Assembly: GCA_003996215.1 (NCBI GenBank)
Contig: QJPP01007241.1
Location: forward strand, 1,054,001 to 1,118,000
DNA from: Jaltomata sinuosa
Lineage: Eukaryota; Streptophyta; Magnoliopsida; Solanales; Solanaceae
DNA length: 64,000 nt
Direction of reading: 5' to 3'
Part shown: positions 9,894-20,400 of the stretch, piece by piece
How the letters are laid out: every line of letters starts with the position of its first letter
Position numbering within the stretch: position 1 is the first letter of the stretch
Notes under the pieces: model-generated
Database searches by the model: none
What the model was told of the DNA's origin: nothing
Seen by the model: the letters and a program-made list of their open reading frames with translations, nothing else
Translations under genes and position numbers: made by a program

Positions 9894-10964
9894 TCATATT
9901 GTTCGTTTTATTATGACTTTTTTATTTTTATATGTAACAGTTAACTGGGTATTTTCTAAATTATACGGTTTCATGCCTTCTAACCATTTTATTCCTAGTA
10001 TGATAGTTTTATCTGCATGATATATTTTGAAATTTATTACCATTGGTATCCCGCCAATGATTAATTCTTTTTCTACTGTTTCTTTTATTCCAGTTATATA
10101 ATAGTAATATAGTTCTATTTCTTTTATTTTTACTGAGTTTCCTGATGATTGAGGTGTTTCACTATGACTTTTTCTTTTAGATGTGCTTATCCTGTCGCTT
10201 ACTATTTCTAGATCTTCTCCTATGTTCATTTCCTTATAGCTATAATCATTATTATCTATTACTGTGACAATCTGTTCAAATGGATTCTCTATTTTTATCC
10301 TATTAATTTTGTTTTTTGCTGTTATTTTATGTTTTGTTGTTAAGACATATAAATTTTTACATCTTGCTGTGAATATTTTACTGCTTGGGACTAGTTCTAT
10401 TCCTGTCATTTTCCAATATAGTACTAATGATTTATCTATATTCCTGTCATTTATTGCTACTGAATAGTTGGCACTTATTATGAATTTGAATTTTTGGTAT
10501 ATTAAATTTTCTTTCACTGCACTTATTATGCTTTTCTCTATAGGTTCAATTATTCTATCATCTGCTAAATATATTTCTATAGGTGTATCTATACCTTCTC
10601 TAAAACATGATTTTATCAATATTTTTGTACCTCCTAGATATACATATTTTATTGGTTCTTTAGCCTGTATTGCTTGTATTTCTTTATTTATTATTCTCTT
10701 ATTTATTATAGGTATTTTTGCTTTTCCTTTGGTATATTTACAATCTATTATATGTTCTTTCTGACTTACCACATAATATTCTTCTTTCTGTCGTTTAAAT
10801 ATATTTTTTAGCATTGGTATTTTGAATATTTTTTCTACACTTAAATCTAATTCTTTTCCTTTTATTTGTTCAAATATACTTGCATCAAATATAACTTTCT
10901 GTTCTGAGGATTCTTCGTTTATATGTTCTTCTTTTTCTATTATTTGTATGTTATTTTCAGTCAT
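9894..10964 (-). pseudogene. Viral movement protein (30K superfamily-like)
   Basis: A 356-codon frame starting MTENNIQII. The region KYVYLGGTKILIKSC followed by IEIYLADDRI fits the 30K-type movement proteins of caulimovirids, which move virus through plasmodesmata. Its ATG overlaps a TGA in another frame that likely closed the acidic coat protein tail (ATGA overlap). The frame ends at 9894 and a second frame open into the protease passes the same point, so a frame change near its 3' end probably cut it off from the polyprotein. I base the assignment on motif and gene order. Confidence 0.7.
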
Positions 10965-10997
10965 TATCTTCTAATTCTTCTTTTTCTAATTCTTCAT

Positions 10998-12711
10998 TCA
11001 ATTCATTTTCAGATAATTCATATATACTATCGTCACTAGTTCATAATCTAGATATTCTAATTGCATATATTCTTCATTATTTATTATTATTTCTGCTATT
11101 TGCTTTTTCTTAGGATTTTTAGGTAGTTTACAATTTCTAGCTAAATGTCCTAATTTCCCACAATTATAGCATGTACATTCAGTTATTTTCTTTTTTGGTT
11201 TAAATGGTCTTTTATTGTTAAATTTTTTTACATAATACCTTCGTCTAGGCCTTTTGTATTTATATTGGGATTTATATCTTTTGAATTTTCCTCGTTTTCT
11301 ATTCTTTTTATAGTAATTATCTTTACATCCAAATTGGGGTGCTACTTTATCCTTACAGCATGATAGATTTTTTATTATGGATTTTTCCATTTTCATTTCT
11401 TCCCTATATTTCTCACATATATCTGAATACCATTTTTGTAAAAATCTTATTCTTGCTCCTAGAGTATCTTGTAAGCCTGCTTCATTCCAATCTTTTATTA
11501 TTTTTTGAACTAAATGGTTCTGGTAATTTTGTAAAATATAATTTCCTTACTTATTTTGCTTCTTCTGGCGTATATGTTCCTCTGTAATAATATTCTCTAA
11601 ATACACATGTATATTCATCTATGTAACACATATTACATATTGCTAATTTTAACATTAAATTTCTGTTTAATTGTTTATCTTTATTTTGTTCTTCTGTTTC
11701 TGTGGTTGTGCTACTAAATTCATTTCGTATTGCCATTTCATATTTATTTAGAATATCCATAGCTGTGGTTGCTATTTTACCGTCTATAGTTTTACTACTT
11801 CTTAATGCGTTTATGCTTTCTTCTGATAAGTTGTGTAACCATAATTTTACTGTTCCTAAGAATGTTCGTTCTATGTATCCTGGTGCTTCTGTCAGACTTA
11901 TTTTATTGTCTATTAGCTGTTTTGCAATATATCCTATCCATAGTTGAATTGCTTTATTTATGTCCATTACACAATCTAAATCTAAGAAATTATTATTCTG
12001 GTTAGTTGGTTTTGGAGTCCATTTTTTATTTAATCTTTTATCCCATATACTGTCTTGCCTATCAGGTTGCTCATAATTAACTGTATAGTATGTCGGATTT
12101 AATGTTTTTGGGTCTTTAACTCCTGATATGCTAGCTTCTTGTTCTTTTTCTTTTTCAACATCTCCTGCATTTATTTCAATATTTTCGTCTATGCTTGCTA
12201 CATTTGCTATCATTTCTGTATAGGTTTCACTTACTTCTGAACTCTGTTCTGTCTGGTTATCGTTTACCTCATTTATACCTAATTCTTCTTCTTCGATTGG
12301 TTCTTCTATTTGTAGTTTTTCTTTGAATTTTTCTATTTGAGTTTTTAAATTTGCTTCAATTTCCTTTTCTTTTTGTTTTACCGCATATAATTCTTTTAAC
12401 TTAGCTAATTCCTTTTCTAAGACTATTATCCTGTCATTTTTTACTTCTTCAATTTGTTGTATTTCTTGTTTTGCCTGTTGTTTAATGACGGTTATCTCAT
12501 TTTTTCGGTCTATTTCTTCATTTTCTCTAGCAAGTCTTATCATTGCCGTTAAGCTATCTTCTAATCTTAAGGATTCTTTTTCTAACATTAGGCTTAAATT
12601 ATCTCCTATTTTCTTATATCGTCTTTCTAGATTTGAAAATATGATCTTTATTTTTAATCCTTCGTGATTTTCATATGTTTTTTCATCTATAGCAAATTCT
12701 TCTTTATTCAT
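10998..12711 (-). pseudogene. Viral coat protein with zinc knuckle, broken
   Basis: Two main open pieces. The first (12711-11551) has an acidic, coiled-coil-like N-terminal half and a capsid-like segment around KLWLHNLSEESINALR and YIDEYTCVFREYYYR. The second (11396-10998) is basic and holds a CCHC zinc knuckle, CYNCGKLGHLARNC, which binds viral RNA. Between them I see an in-frame TAA at the end of the first piece and a frame change in an A/T run near 11493-11508. A further change near 11040 separates the acidic tail. Layout is typical of pararetroviral coat proteins. Confidence 0.8.
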
Positions 12712-12713
12712 TT

Positions 12714-12917
12714 ATAAGTTATGTTGTAGTTTATATTCTAAACTGTCTATTTGTAGTTGTAGGTAAAATATAGTTTTCTTTGTGCTACGATAGATTCTTT
12801 ACAAGTTCCTGCAAATATACTACTATTGAGTCTATATTGCTTATGTCTTAATTCTTGCCTTTTTACTATAATCATTTTATTAAGCTTTTGTCTGTGTTCG
12901 TTATCGTTATCAGTCAT
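12714..12917 (-). pseudogene. Viral ORF2 (right copy, frameshifted)
   Basis: Same frame as 4697-4903, with ATG at 12917. The left copy has a run of five T where this one has four (plus strand near 12773). The frame is therefore shifted and its C-terminal third lost. ORF1 upstream and the coat protein ATG at 12711 keep their places. Confidence 0.6.
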
Positions 12918-13093
12918 TGTTTCTTTAAGTATTTAATATATTTATATTCTATTTTAGATATGGTATCTATTAATTTATTTAATTTATCGTTATCATTCTT
13001 TGTAATACTAAGTTGTTTATATTCCGGATATAAATTCTTTAATTTTCTTTTCAATTTTCTTATCTTCTTTCTAGTATGTTTCAAATCATCCAT
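12914..13093 (-). CDS. Viral ORF1 (right copy)
   Basis: A 59-codon lysine-rich frame beginning MDDLKHTRKK one base after the primer-binding site. It ends with an extra Gln because CAA replaces the TAA of the left copy. The TGA that closes it overlaps the ORF2 ATG. Probably helical, function unknown. Confidence 0.5.
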   Translation of the reverse strand: MDDLKHTRKKIRKLKRKLKNLYPEYKQLSITKNDNDKLNKLIDTISKIEYKYIKYLKKQ

Positions 13094-13094
13094 A

Positions 13095-13106
13095 GCTCTG
13101 ATACCA
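13095..13106 (-). promoter_or_regulatory. tRNA-Met primer-binding site (right copy)
   Basis: The minus strand reads TGGTATCAGAGC directly upstream of ORF1. The inverted-repeat arm starts inside its upstream edge (CCAAGG at 13104-13109), so the arm boundary and the primer site overlap. Confidence 0.8.
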
Positions 13107-13230
13107 AGGCGAAGATAATATAATCCCAGACGTACAGCTGGAATAAAGAAGATAGCATGCAGAATCCGAAAAGATAAAACCGACAGATATGTAAAGCATT
13201 TTTGAACATCTGTAAATTATGTAAAGAAAA

Positions 13231-13427
13231 AGTAGTTTGGAATTTTGTAGAGTTGTAAAGTAGGAATAGTAAGTAGTTTAAAATTTTGTAGAGTTGTAAA
13301 GTAGGAATAGTAATTATTTTGGAAATTTGTAGAGTTGTAAAGTAGGAATAGTATAAAAACATGTGTAAAATAGAGTTAGGATAAGTGGAAGAGGAAAAGG
13401 ACGTGTATAGAAATCCTCTTACAAATA
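13231..13427 (+). promoter_or_regulatory. Viral promoter, right arm (mutated TATA)
   Basis: Three roughly 42-bp repeats (13231-13352) precede TACAAATA at 13420-13427, where the other two copies have TATAAATA. The promoter points toward ORFs a and b and away from the viral core genes. The T-to-C change may weaken it. Confidence 0.5.
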
Positions 13428-13868
13428 GCTAGCCATTATGGCAAATGAAGGCAAGACTTTCTACACGGAAAGCAAACCTTCTTTGTAAACAAAAAAAAAA
13501 ATATTCTCTCAATAAGATAAAAAAATTTCTAGCAATATGGAGCAAGAAGATACTGGCAAGGTATACCCATTTATAATTATGCATAGCTAAATTTGTTAAT
13601 TCCTAAGTATCATAGCATGATTAAATAAGTTTATATTCGTTATTATCTACTAGAGTTATTTGAATCATATTTTCAAGTTTGTTAACATGAGGAAAGAAGG
13701 GAAACAATCCGAAAATAATGTCCAGAGGTCGAAACCAAGGCGAGGAAGCCGTGAGGGGAGTAGACAGAGTGACACTATTTAGGAGGGGAAAGTACCTTTG
13801 AAAGTACGGTGTTAACAGTGACAAGAGAATATGGTTTAAAATAATCTAGTCTGTAATAATCGAATATA

Positions 13869-14159
13869 ATGTTATTGGCATGCTATGGTATGAGGGAATT
13901 AATTGATAAAAAGCAAAGCATGAACATAAATATGGATGGTATTACCATGACCACCTATTTGCATAATGAAATAAGAAATAATTATAAAACATTAGTTTTA
14001 TATGCACTAAAAAACATAAGGATAGTAGAATTAAAAAGAATTATATGGGAAAAGATATTTAATGAAAAATCACAATGGTACGGGATAGATCTAGAAAGGT
14101 TAAATATAGATGACGATTGGGAAATATATTCAGATCTAGAAATAACAGATTCAGATTAA
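13869..14159 (+). CDS. Small ORF a, right arm
   Basis: A 96-codon frame nearly identical to 5804-6094, with the same acidic end. Its TAA overlaps the ATG of ORF b (TAATG). No known domain is recognised. Preservation of the frame in both arms fits either recent duplication or a real coding role. Confidence 0.45.
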   Translation: MLLACYGMRELIDKKQSMNINMDGITMTTYLHNEIRNNYKTLVLYALKNIRIVELKRIIWEKIFNEKSQWYGIDLERLNIDDDWEIYSDLEITDSD

Positions 14160-14353
14160 TGATAAATTATGAATACTTACGATACTGGTACGAAACTAAA
14201 GTAGACATAACCCTGCTAGGAAATCTGATAAAAGAAAATATAGAAATGTATCAAAGAACTCAAGATATAGAATATCTAGAATATATTCTGAAAAATGTAA
14301 AAGAAATAATCAGATTAATTCCGCTAAAAGAAAATTATTATAAGAAAATATAG
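14159..14353 (+). CDS. Small ORF b, right arm
   Basis: A 64-codon frame starting MINYEYLRYWYE, in which I choose the ATG overlapping the ORF a stop. A longer version of this frame extends upstream inside ORF a but lacks an ATG. Helical and charged, unknown function. The left-arm copy lost its ATG. Confidence 0.4.
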   Translation: MINYEYLRYWYETKVDITLLGNLIKENIEMYQRTQDIEYLEYILKNVKEIIRLIPLKENYYKKI

Positions 14354-14370
14354 TATGTTAGGACCACCCC

Positions 14371-15978
14371 TTTGAATTGATTATAAATGCATACTTATAG
14401 TTTTCTTCAAATGTTTCCCGAATGTTAAGTAGTTAGATTTATGGGAATTATAAAAAAATTATTTAGCAGTAACTCATATTTAATGATACAATATTTGTTA
14501 TTTTGCTATTTTTGATTTATTTGTAGAGTCTGATTCAGCTTTTTGAGATGTAATTTTTACTATTTTTATATTTTTTAGTGTGAAGTTCAGTTTTTCGTGT
14601 TGTATTATTTAGAATTTGATGGGACTTTCTAGTGTACTGTTTATAGTTAAATCTTATTTTCATTTTTCTGTTAAATCTAACAAATATAAATTGTTAAATA
14701 TTTAACGGAGATTAAAAGTATTCTTCACATGCTTAAAGGACCAAAATTATTCAGTGCATACTTAAGGGACTATTTATGCATACTTAAGAGACTATTTTAA
14801 ATTTACTCTCAACTATCCATTATTTCCTTTATCTATCTAAACTACTACTATTCTGTACCTGAAAAAGGTGATAATTAGGAAGCTAAATGAAACAATAAAT
14901 AGTTGAATTATGATACTCAAAAAAAAAATGAATGTGTTTTTTACGATAACTCTTTTAAATTTGTACTGTTAAATCCATTAATGATAGTATCGTTAAAATT
15001 ATAGATTCACAATTTAATATTTATTGAATTTTTTTCTAATACATTTATGTAAAATCGTTGAAATTGAGTTTAGTTGAATCGGTTGAACAAGGCTATACAT
15101 CCCTGCCTCTGGACGAGACCACTTGTCCCATTTTCTTGTAATATAATTTGCAATGAATTCTTACCGCTAAATTTATTATACTTTTAGAATTAATGATTTA
15201 AAATTTAGATTATTGTAATTTTAGTATTTTTCATATACATATTTATATTTCACATAAAAAATATTGAATTCGATTGCACTCGTAAGCAATTTAGCACTAA
15301 AGCTACATCAGCTGCTGCTGAATAATATTTTTTCTTCTGTAATAGGTTGGCAGAACATCATCTAAGTTTGGAGAGTAAATTTGATATTAAAATATATGTG
15401 TAAACATGTTATATTGTGTATGTACATTATTTCAACATATAATAGGTTCGAGTATTTCATGTTGAACTACGAGAATGCACTTTCTTCGTCTCAAAATACT
15501 TTTTACGTTTTGCTATTTAAGAGTCAATTTGATTAATTTTTGGAGCTAAATTATATTTGATTAATTTAATATTTTAAAATTAAAACTTAAATATTTGAAA
15601 ACTATAGGAAAAAAATACTATAAGTTACAATTATTCTCATATCAATATGTAAAAAACAGAATACATCTTAAAATACTGATAAAAATTTATATAGTTTGAC
15701 TCACATTACATCTTTACCTCTTGAAGTGAATCTTTTTTATCAAACTCGGGCTTAATACGGATACAGAACTTCAGGTAAAAAATAAAAATAAATCATGTTA
15801 CGTGAATATTTAAAATAATTTAGTCAACAAACTACGTGTATGGGTCAAAATTTGAACTTGACAGTTGGGTGCATTGAATGTTGACATCATGTGGAGATTG
15901 AAGTCAGATCGGATATGACACGACAAAAGCGATACTGACCTCAGCATATGAACTAGTCTAGGTGTTGTTGTACATACT
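14371..15978. other. AT-rich non-coding DNA
   Basis: No open frame of note on either strand. Around 15480-15720 the sequence CTTCGTCTCAAAATAC and a weak partner near 15700 suggest an old MITE, but the ends are too degraded to define. The rest looks like plain intergenic DNA. Confidence 0.45.
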
Positions 15979-17455
15979 GTCATACCCCATTTTAATCGGG
16001 TCAAAATAGTGTACCACATATTGGTGATTCCTAAATTATTTAACTAACTTAAGGAGTCGCCACCTAATTATTACAGTGAATTAGGACATCTAAATTGATT
16101 AAAGCAATTGTTTAAAGTTAACTCCATTTTAAGGTCTACTAACATGAGATTCTAGGTAAGGGTTCAATTAATCTAAAGGGAAGGTATTAGGCACCCTTTA
16201 AGATCCATTAAAAATGGTTAACCGTCCGGACTTGATTAATTAATTAGGCTAAGTGTTATTTAAAACTTAATTATGTGCCCTACGCTAGTTATCAAGGATT
16301 GAAAAAAATAAAATAAAAAATAATCCAAACCACATAAGCAAGTTAACAATGTAAACAAATAAGCAGTAAACAAATAAATACTACTAAAAGATAAGATGTC
16401 GTCTTAGTAGTCCCAAGCAAGAGTCCCTCTTGCTTCACTTGCTATCCGAGTTAATCTAAAATATCATGATGACTCCATGTGCGGGTATGATGGTGCGAGT
16501 CGCATAAACTCGATTTCGCGAGAGTCTCGAATTGAGACTCCATTTGCTCTCAAGTGTACATGTAATGAGAAAATCGAGGGAGATAAAGATTAGTAGCCGA
16601 TCTTACGTTTGATGATACAAATAAAGCTCACAAGTAAAAAGAAGATGAAAGCGTTAAACTGTAGCTAACGAGCACATATAACATATTTGCTAATTTTCAA
16701 ATCTTGATAAGAGAAATTGAACTTAAGATAACACGCACACATAACATATCATTCAGCTATATGCATATACGTATAATGTATTCTTAAGGATACTTTGTAT
16801 CTTACACTAAAATAATTTAGACAAATGACTTAAACCACTTAACTAATTTGGTCATACTCTCTATGAGAAAAACTAGATAAAGTTTATCTAACCAACTTGA
16901 ATCTTGCTAAATAACTAACAGAGGCATCAATATTGAAAAATTAAGCTCCTAACTTCATGATCTCCAAAGCTTTAATATAAAGGAACTGAACAAGGATTAC
17001 TTAAATAATATAACAAACCTATGCAATTAATCGCCTCTAGGCTAGATCTGGCGTGAATCTTGTAATGAATCTCAACATGCCGGAAGAAAGCTAGAGCATG
17101 GTAATTTATGCTTAGAGATCTAGTATATGACTGCTAATAAAATCAATACACAAAGAATGAGTATTTTAAGTCAAGTAAAATCATAAACCAACCAAGATAC
17201 GGACAAAGTTGGGCAACTAATTAAAATTATCTAACCATAAACAAAAGGTGAACTTTTTCTTCAAATATATAACATGATAGATATTACTCAAAAGCAAAAT
17301 AAGGGTAAAAGGGATAACGGGCCGACCTGTTTTGTAGCAGTGAACTAAGGGTGTCGTAGGCCACGAAGCTACTCCCTCAAGAACAGATTCCGAACCAAAT
17401 AAATTCAAGTGCCTCTGCTATGGACACGAGCCAACAAAGACGGAATGAAAACTAT
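15979..17455 (+). mobile_element. Probable LTR-like retroelement fragment
   Basis: At 15979 the sequence changes to TGTCATACCCCATTTT, a plausible LTR start, followed by GGAGTCGCCACCTAATTATT and GGTATTAGGCACCC, which I recall from dispersed Solanaceae repeats. There is no partner LTR in the window and no coding frame. The right side runs into the satellite at 17456, so the fragment appears truncated there. A 63-codon minus frame near 17217-17408 has no recognisable motif. Confidence 0.35.
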
Positions 17456-20400
17456 CCATGGACTATAACACACCAAAAAACCGAAAAATCCCTATTTCTC
17501 GTTCCGGACCACGTTTGAAATCCTAAAACTCCACGTTTGCCCCTCCGAACCAACGCGCGCCATTAAATAGGTCGTCGCGGACGCCCACGAAAAATTTTGG
17601 CCAAAATACCGCCGGATGCACATATCACACAAAATCCATGGACTATAACACACGAAAAAACTGAAAAATCCCTATTTCTAATTCCGGGCCACGTTTCAAA
17701 TCCTAAAACCCCACGTTTGCCCCTCCGAACCAACGCGCGCCATTAAATAGGTCATCGCGGATGCCCACAAAAATTTTTGGACAAAATACTGCCGGACGCA
17801 CATATCACACAAAATCCATGGACTATAGCACACGAAAAAACCGAAAAATCCCTATTTCCCGTTCCGGGCCACGTTTGAAATCCTAAAACCCCACGTTTGC
17901 CCCTCCGAACCAACCCGCGCCATTAAATAGGTCCTCGCGGACGCCCATGAAAAATTTCGAGCAAAATACCGCCGGACGCACATATCACACAAAATCCATG
18001 GACTATAACACACGAAAAAAATCGAAAAATCCCTATTTCCCGTTCCGGGCCACGTTTGAAATCCTAAAACCCCACGTTTGCCCCTCCGAACCAACAAGCG
18101 CCATTAAATAGGTCCTCGCGGACGCCCACGAAAAATTTCGGCCAAAATTCCGCCGGAAGCACATATCACACAAAATCCATGGACTATAACACACGAAAAA
18201 ACCGAAAAATCCCTATTTCCCGTTCCGGGCCACGTTTGATATTCTAAAACCCCACGTTTGCCCCTCCGAACCAACAAGCGCCATTAAATAGGTCCTCGCG
18301 GACGCCCACGAAAAATTTCGGCCAAAATTCCGCCGGAAGCACATATCACACAAAATCCATGGACTATAACACACGAAAAAACGAAAAAATCCCTATTTCC
18401 CGTTCCGGGCCACGTTTGAAATCCTAAAACCCCACGTTTGCCCCTCCGAACCAACGCGCGCCATTAAATAGGTCATCGTGAACGCCCTCGAAAAAGTTCG
18501 GCCAAAATACCGCCGGACGCACATATCACACAAAATCCATGGACTATAACACACGAAAAAACTGAAAAAATCTTATTTTCCTCGTTCCCGGCCCGTTTGC
18601 AAACTTCTAACAAAAACCCACCGTTTGCCCATCCGAAACCAACTGCGCGCCATTAAATAGGTTGTCTCGCGGACGCCCACAAAAAATTTCGGCCAAAATA
18701 CCGCCGAACGCACATATCACACAAAATCCATGGACTATAACACACGAAAAAACCAAAAAATCCCTATTTCTCGTTCCGGGCCACGTTTGAAATCCTAAAA
18801 CACCACGTTTGCCCCTCCGATCCAACGCGCGCCATTAAATAGGTCATCGCGGACGCCCTCAAAAAAATTCGGCCAAAATACCGCCGGACGCACATATCAC
18901 ACAAAATCCATGGACTTTAACACACGAAAAAACGAAAAATCCCTATTTCTCATTCCGGGCCACGTTTGAAATCCTAAAACCCCACGTTTGCCCCTCCGAA
19001 CCAACGCGCGCCATTAAATAGGTCATCGCGGACGCCCACGATAAATTTCGGCCAAAATACCGCCGGACGCACATATCACACAAAATCCATGGACTATAAC
19101 ACACGAAAAAACCGAAAAATCCCTATTTCTCGTTTAGAGCCACATTTGAAATCCTAAAACCCCACGTTTGCCCCTCCGAACCAACGCGCGCCATTATATA
19201 GGTCATCGCGGACGCCCTCGAAAAATTTCGGCCAAAATACTACCGGACGCACATATCACACAAAATTCATGGACTATAACACACGAAAAAACCAAAAAAT
19301 CCCTATTTCTCGTTCCCGGCCACGTTTGAAATTCTAAAAACCCACGTTTGCCCCTCCGAACCAACGCGCGCCATTAAATAGGTCGTCGCGGACGCCCACG
19401 AAAAATTTTGGCCAAAATACCGCCGGACGCACATATCACACAAAATCCATGGATTACAACATACGAAAAAACTGAAAAATCCCTATTTCTCGTTCCGGGC
19501 CACGTTTGAAATCCTAAAACACCACGATTACCCCTCCGAACCAACGCTCGCCATTAAATAGGTCATCGCGGACGCCCTCAAAAAATTTCGGCCAAAATAC
19601 CGCCGGACGCACATATCACACAAAATTCATGGACTAAAACACACGAAAAAACTGAAAAATCCCTATTTCTCGTTCCGGGCCACGTTTGAAATCCTAAAAC
19701 CCCACGTTTGCCCCTCCGAACCAACGCGCGCCATTAAATAGGTCGTCGCGGACGCCCACGATAAATTTCGGCCAAAATACCGCCGGACGCACATATCACA
19801 CAAAATCCATGGATTATAACACACGAAAAAACCGAAAAATGTCTATTTCTCGTTCCGAACCATGTTTGAAATCCTAAAACACCACGTTTGTCCCTCCGAA
19901 CCAACACGAGCCATTAAATAGGTCGTCGCGGACGCCCTCGAAAAATTTCGGCCAAAATACCGCCGGACGCACATATCATACAAAATCCATGGACTATAAC
20001 ACATGAAAAAATTGAAAAATCCCTATTTCTTGTTCCGGGCCACATTTGAAATTCTAAAACCCCACGTTTGCCCCTCCGAACCAACGCACGCCATTAAATA
20101 GGTTGTCGCGGACGCCCACGAAAAATTTCGGCAAAAATACCGCCGGACGCACATATCACACAAAATCCATGGACTATAACACACGAAAAAACCGAAAAAT
20201 CCCTATTTCTCGTTTAGGGCCACGTTTGAAATCCTAAAACCCCACGTTTTCCCCGCCGAACCAACGCGCGCCATTAATTAGGTCGTCACGGACGCCCACG
20301 AAAAATTTCGACCAAAATACCGCCGGACGCACATATCACACAAAATCCATGGACTATAACACACGAAAAAACCGAAAAATCCTTATTTCTCGTTCCGGGC

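Larger units (their letters stand above)
3876..14370 (-). mobile_element. Endogenous pararetrovirus locus (Caulimoviridae, Solendovirus-like)
   Basis: A rearranged viral integrant. On the minus strand the core order is ORF1, ORF2, coat protein, movement protein, protease, reverse transcriptase, RNase H, transactivator-like protein. No integrase or LTR is present. A tRNA-Met primer-binding site precedes ORF1. This gene order and the separate transactivator-like ORF fit Solendovirus-type endogenous viruses known from Solanaceae; the genus is inferred from protein character. The locus has three parts: a truncated direct copy (3876-5540), an inverted-repeat arm (5593-6858), and the core with its second arm (6859-14370). 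Several frames are broken, so it is a decayed copy. Confidence 0.85.
13104..14370 (+). repeat. Right arm of 1.27-kb inverted repeat
   Basis: Reverse complement of 5593-6858. Outward it holds the promoter repeats, a TATA-like box, the leader, and ORFs a and b on the plus strand. It ends in GGACCACCCC. No target duplication flanks the pair that I can see. Confidence 0.9.

Noticed and set aside
8039..10764. Plus-strand hydrophobic frames across the viral core
   Set aside because: Complement of A-rich minus-strand viral genes gives F/L/I-rich frames that look like membrane proteins; the minus-strand products have clear domains.
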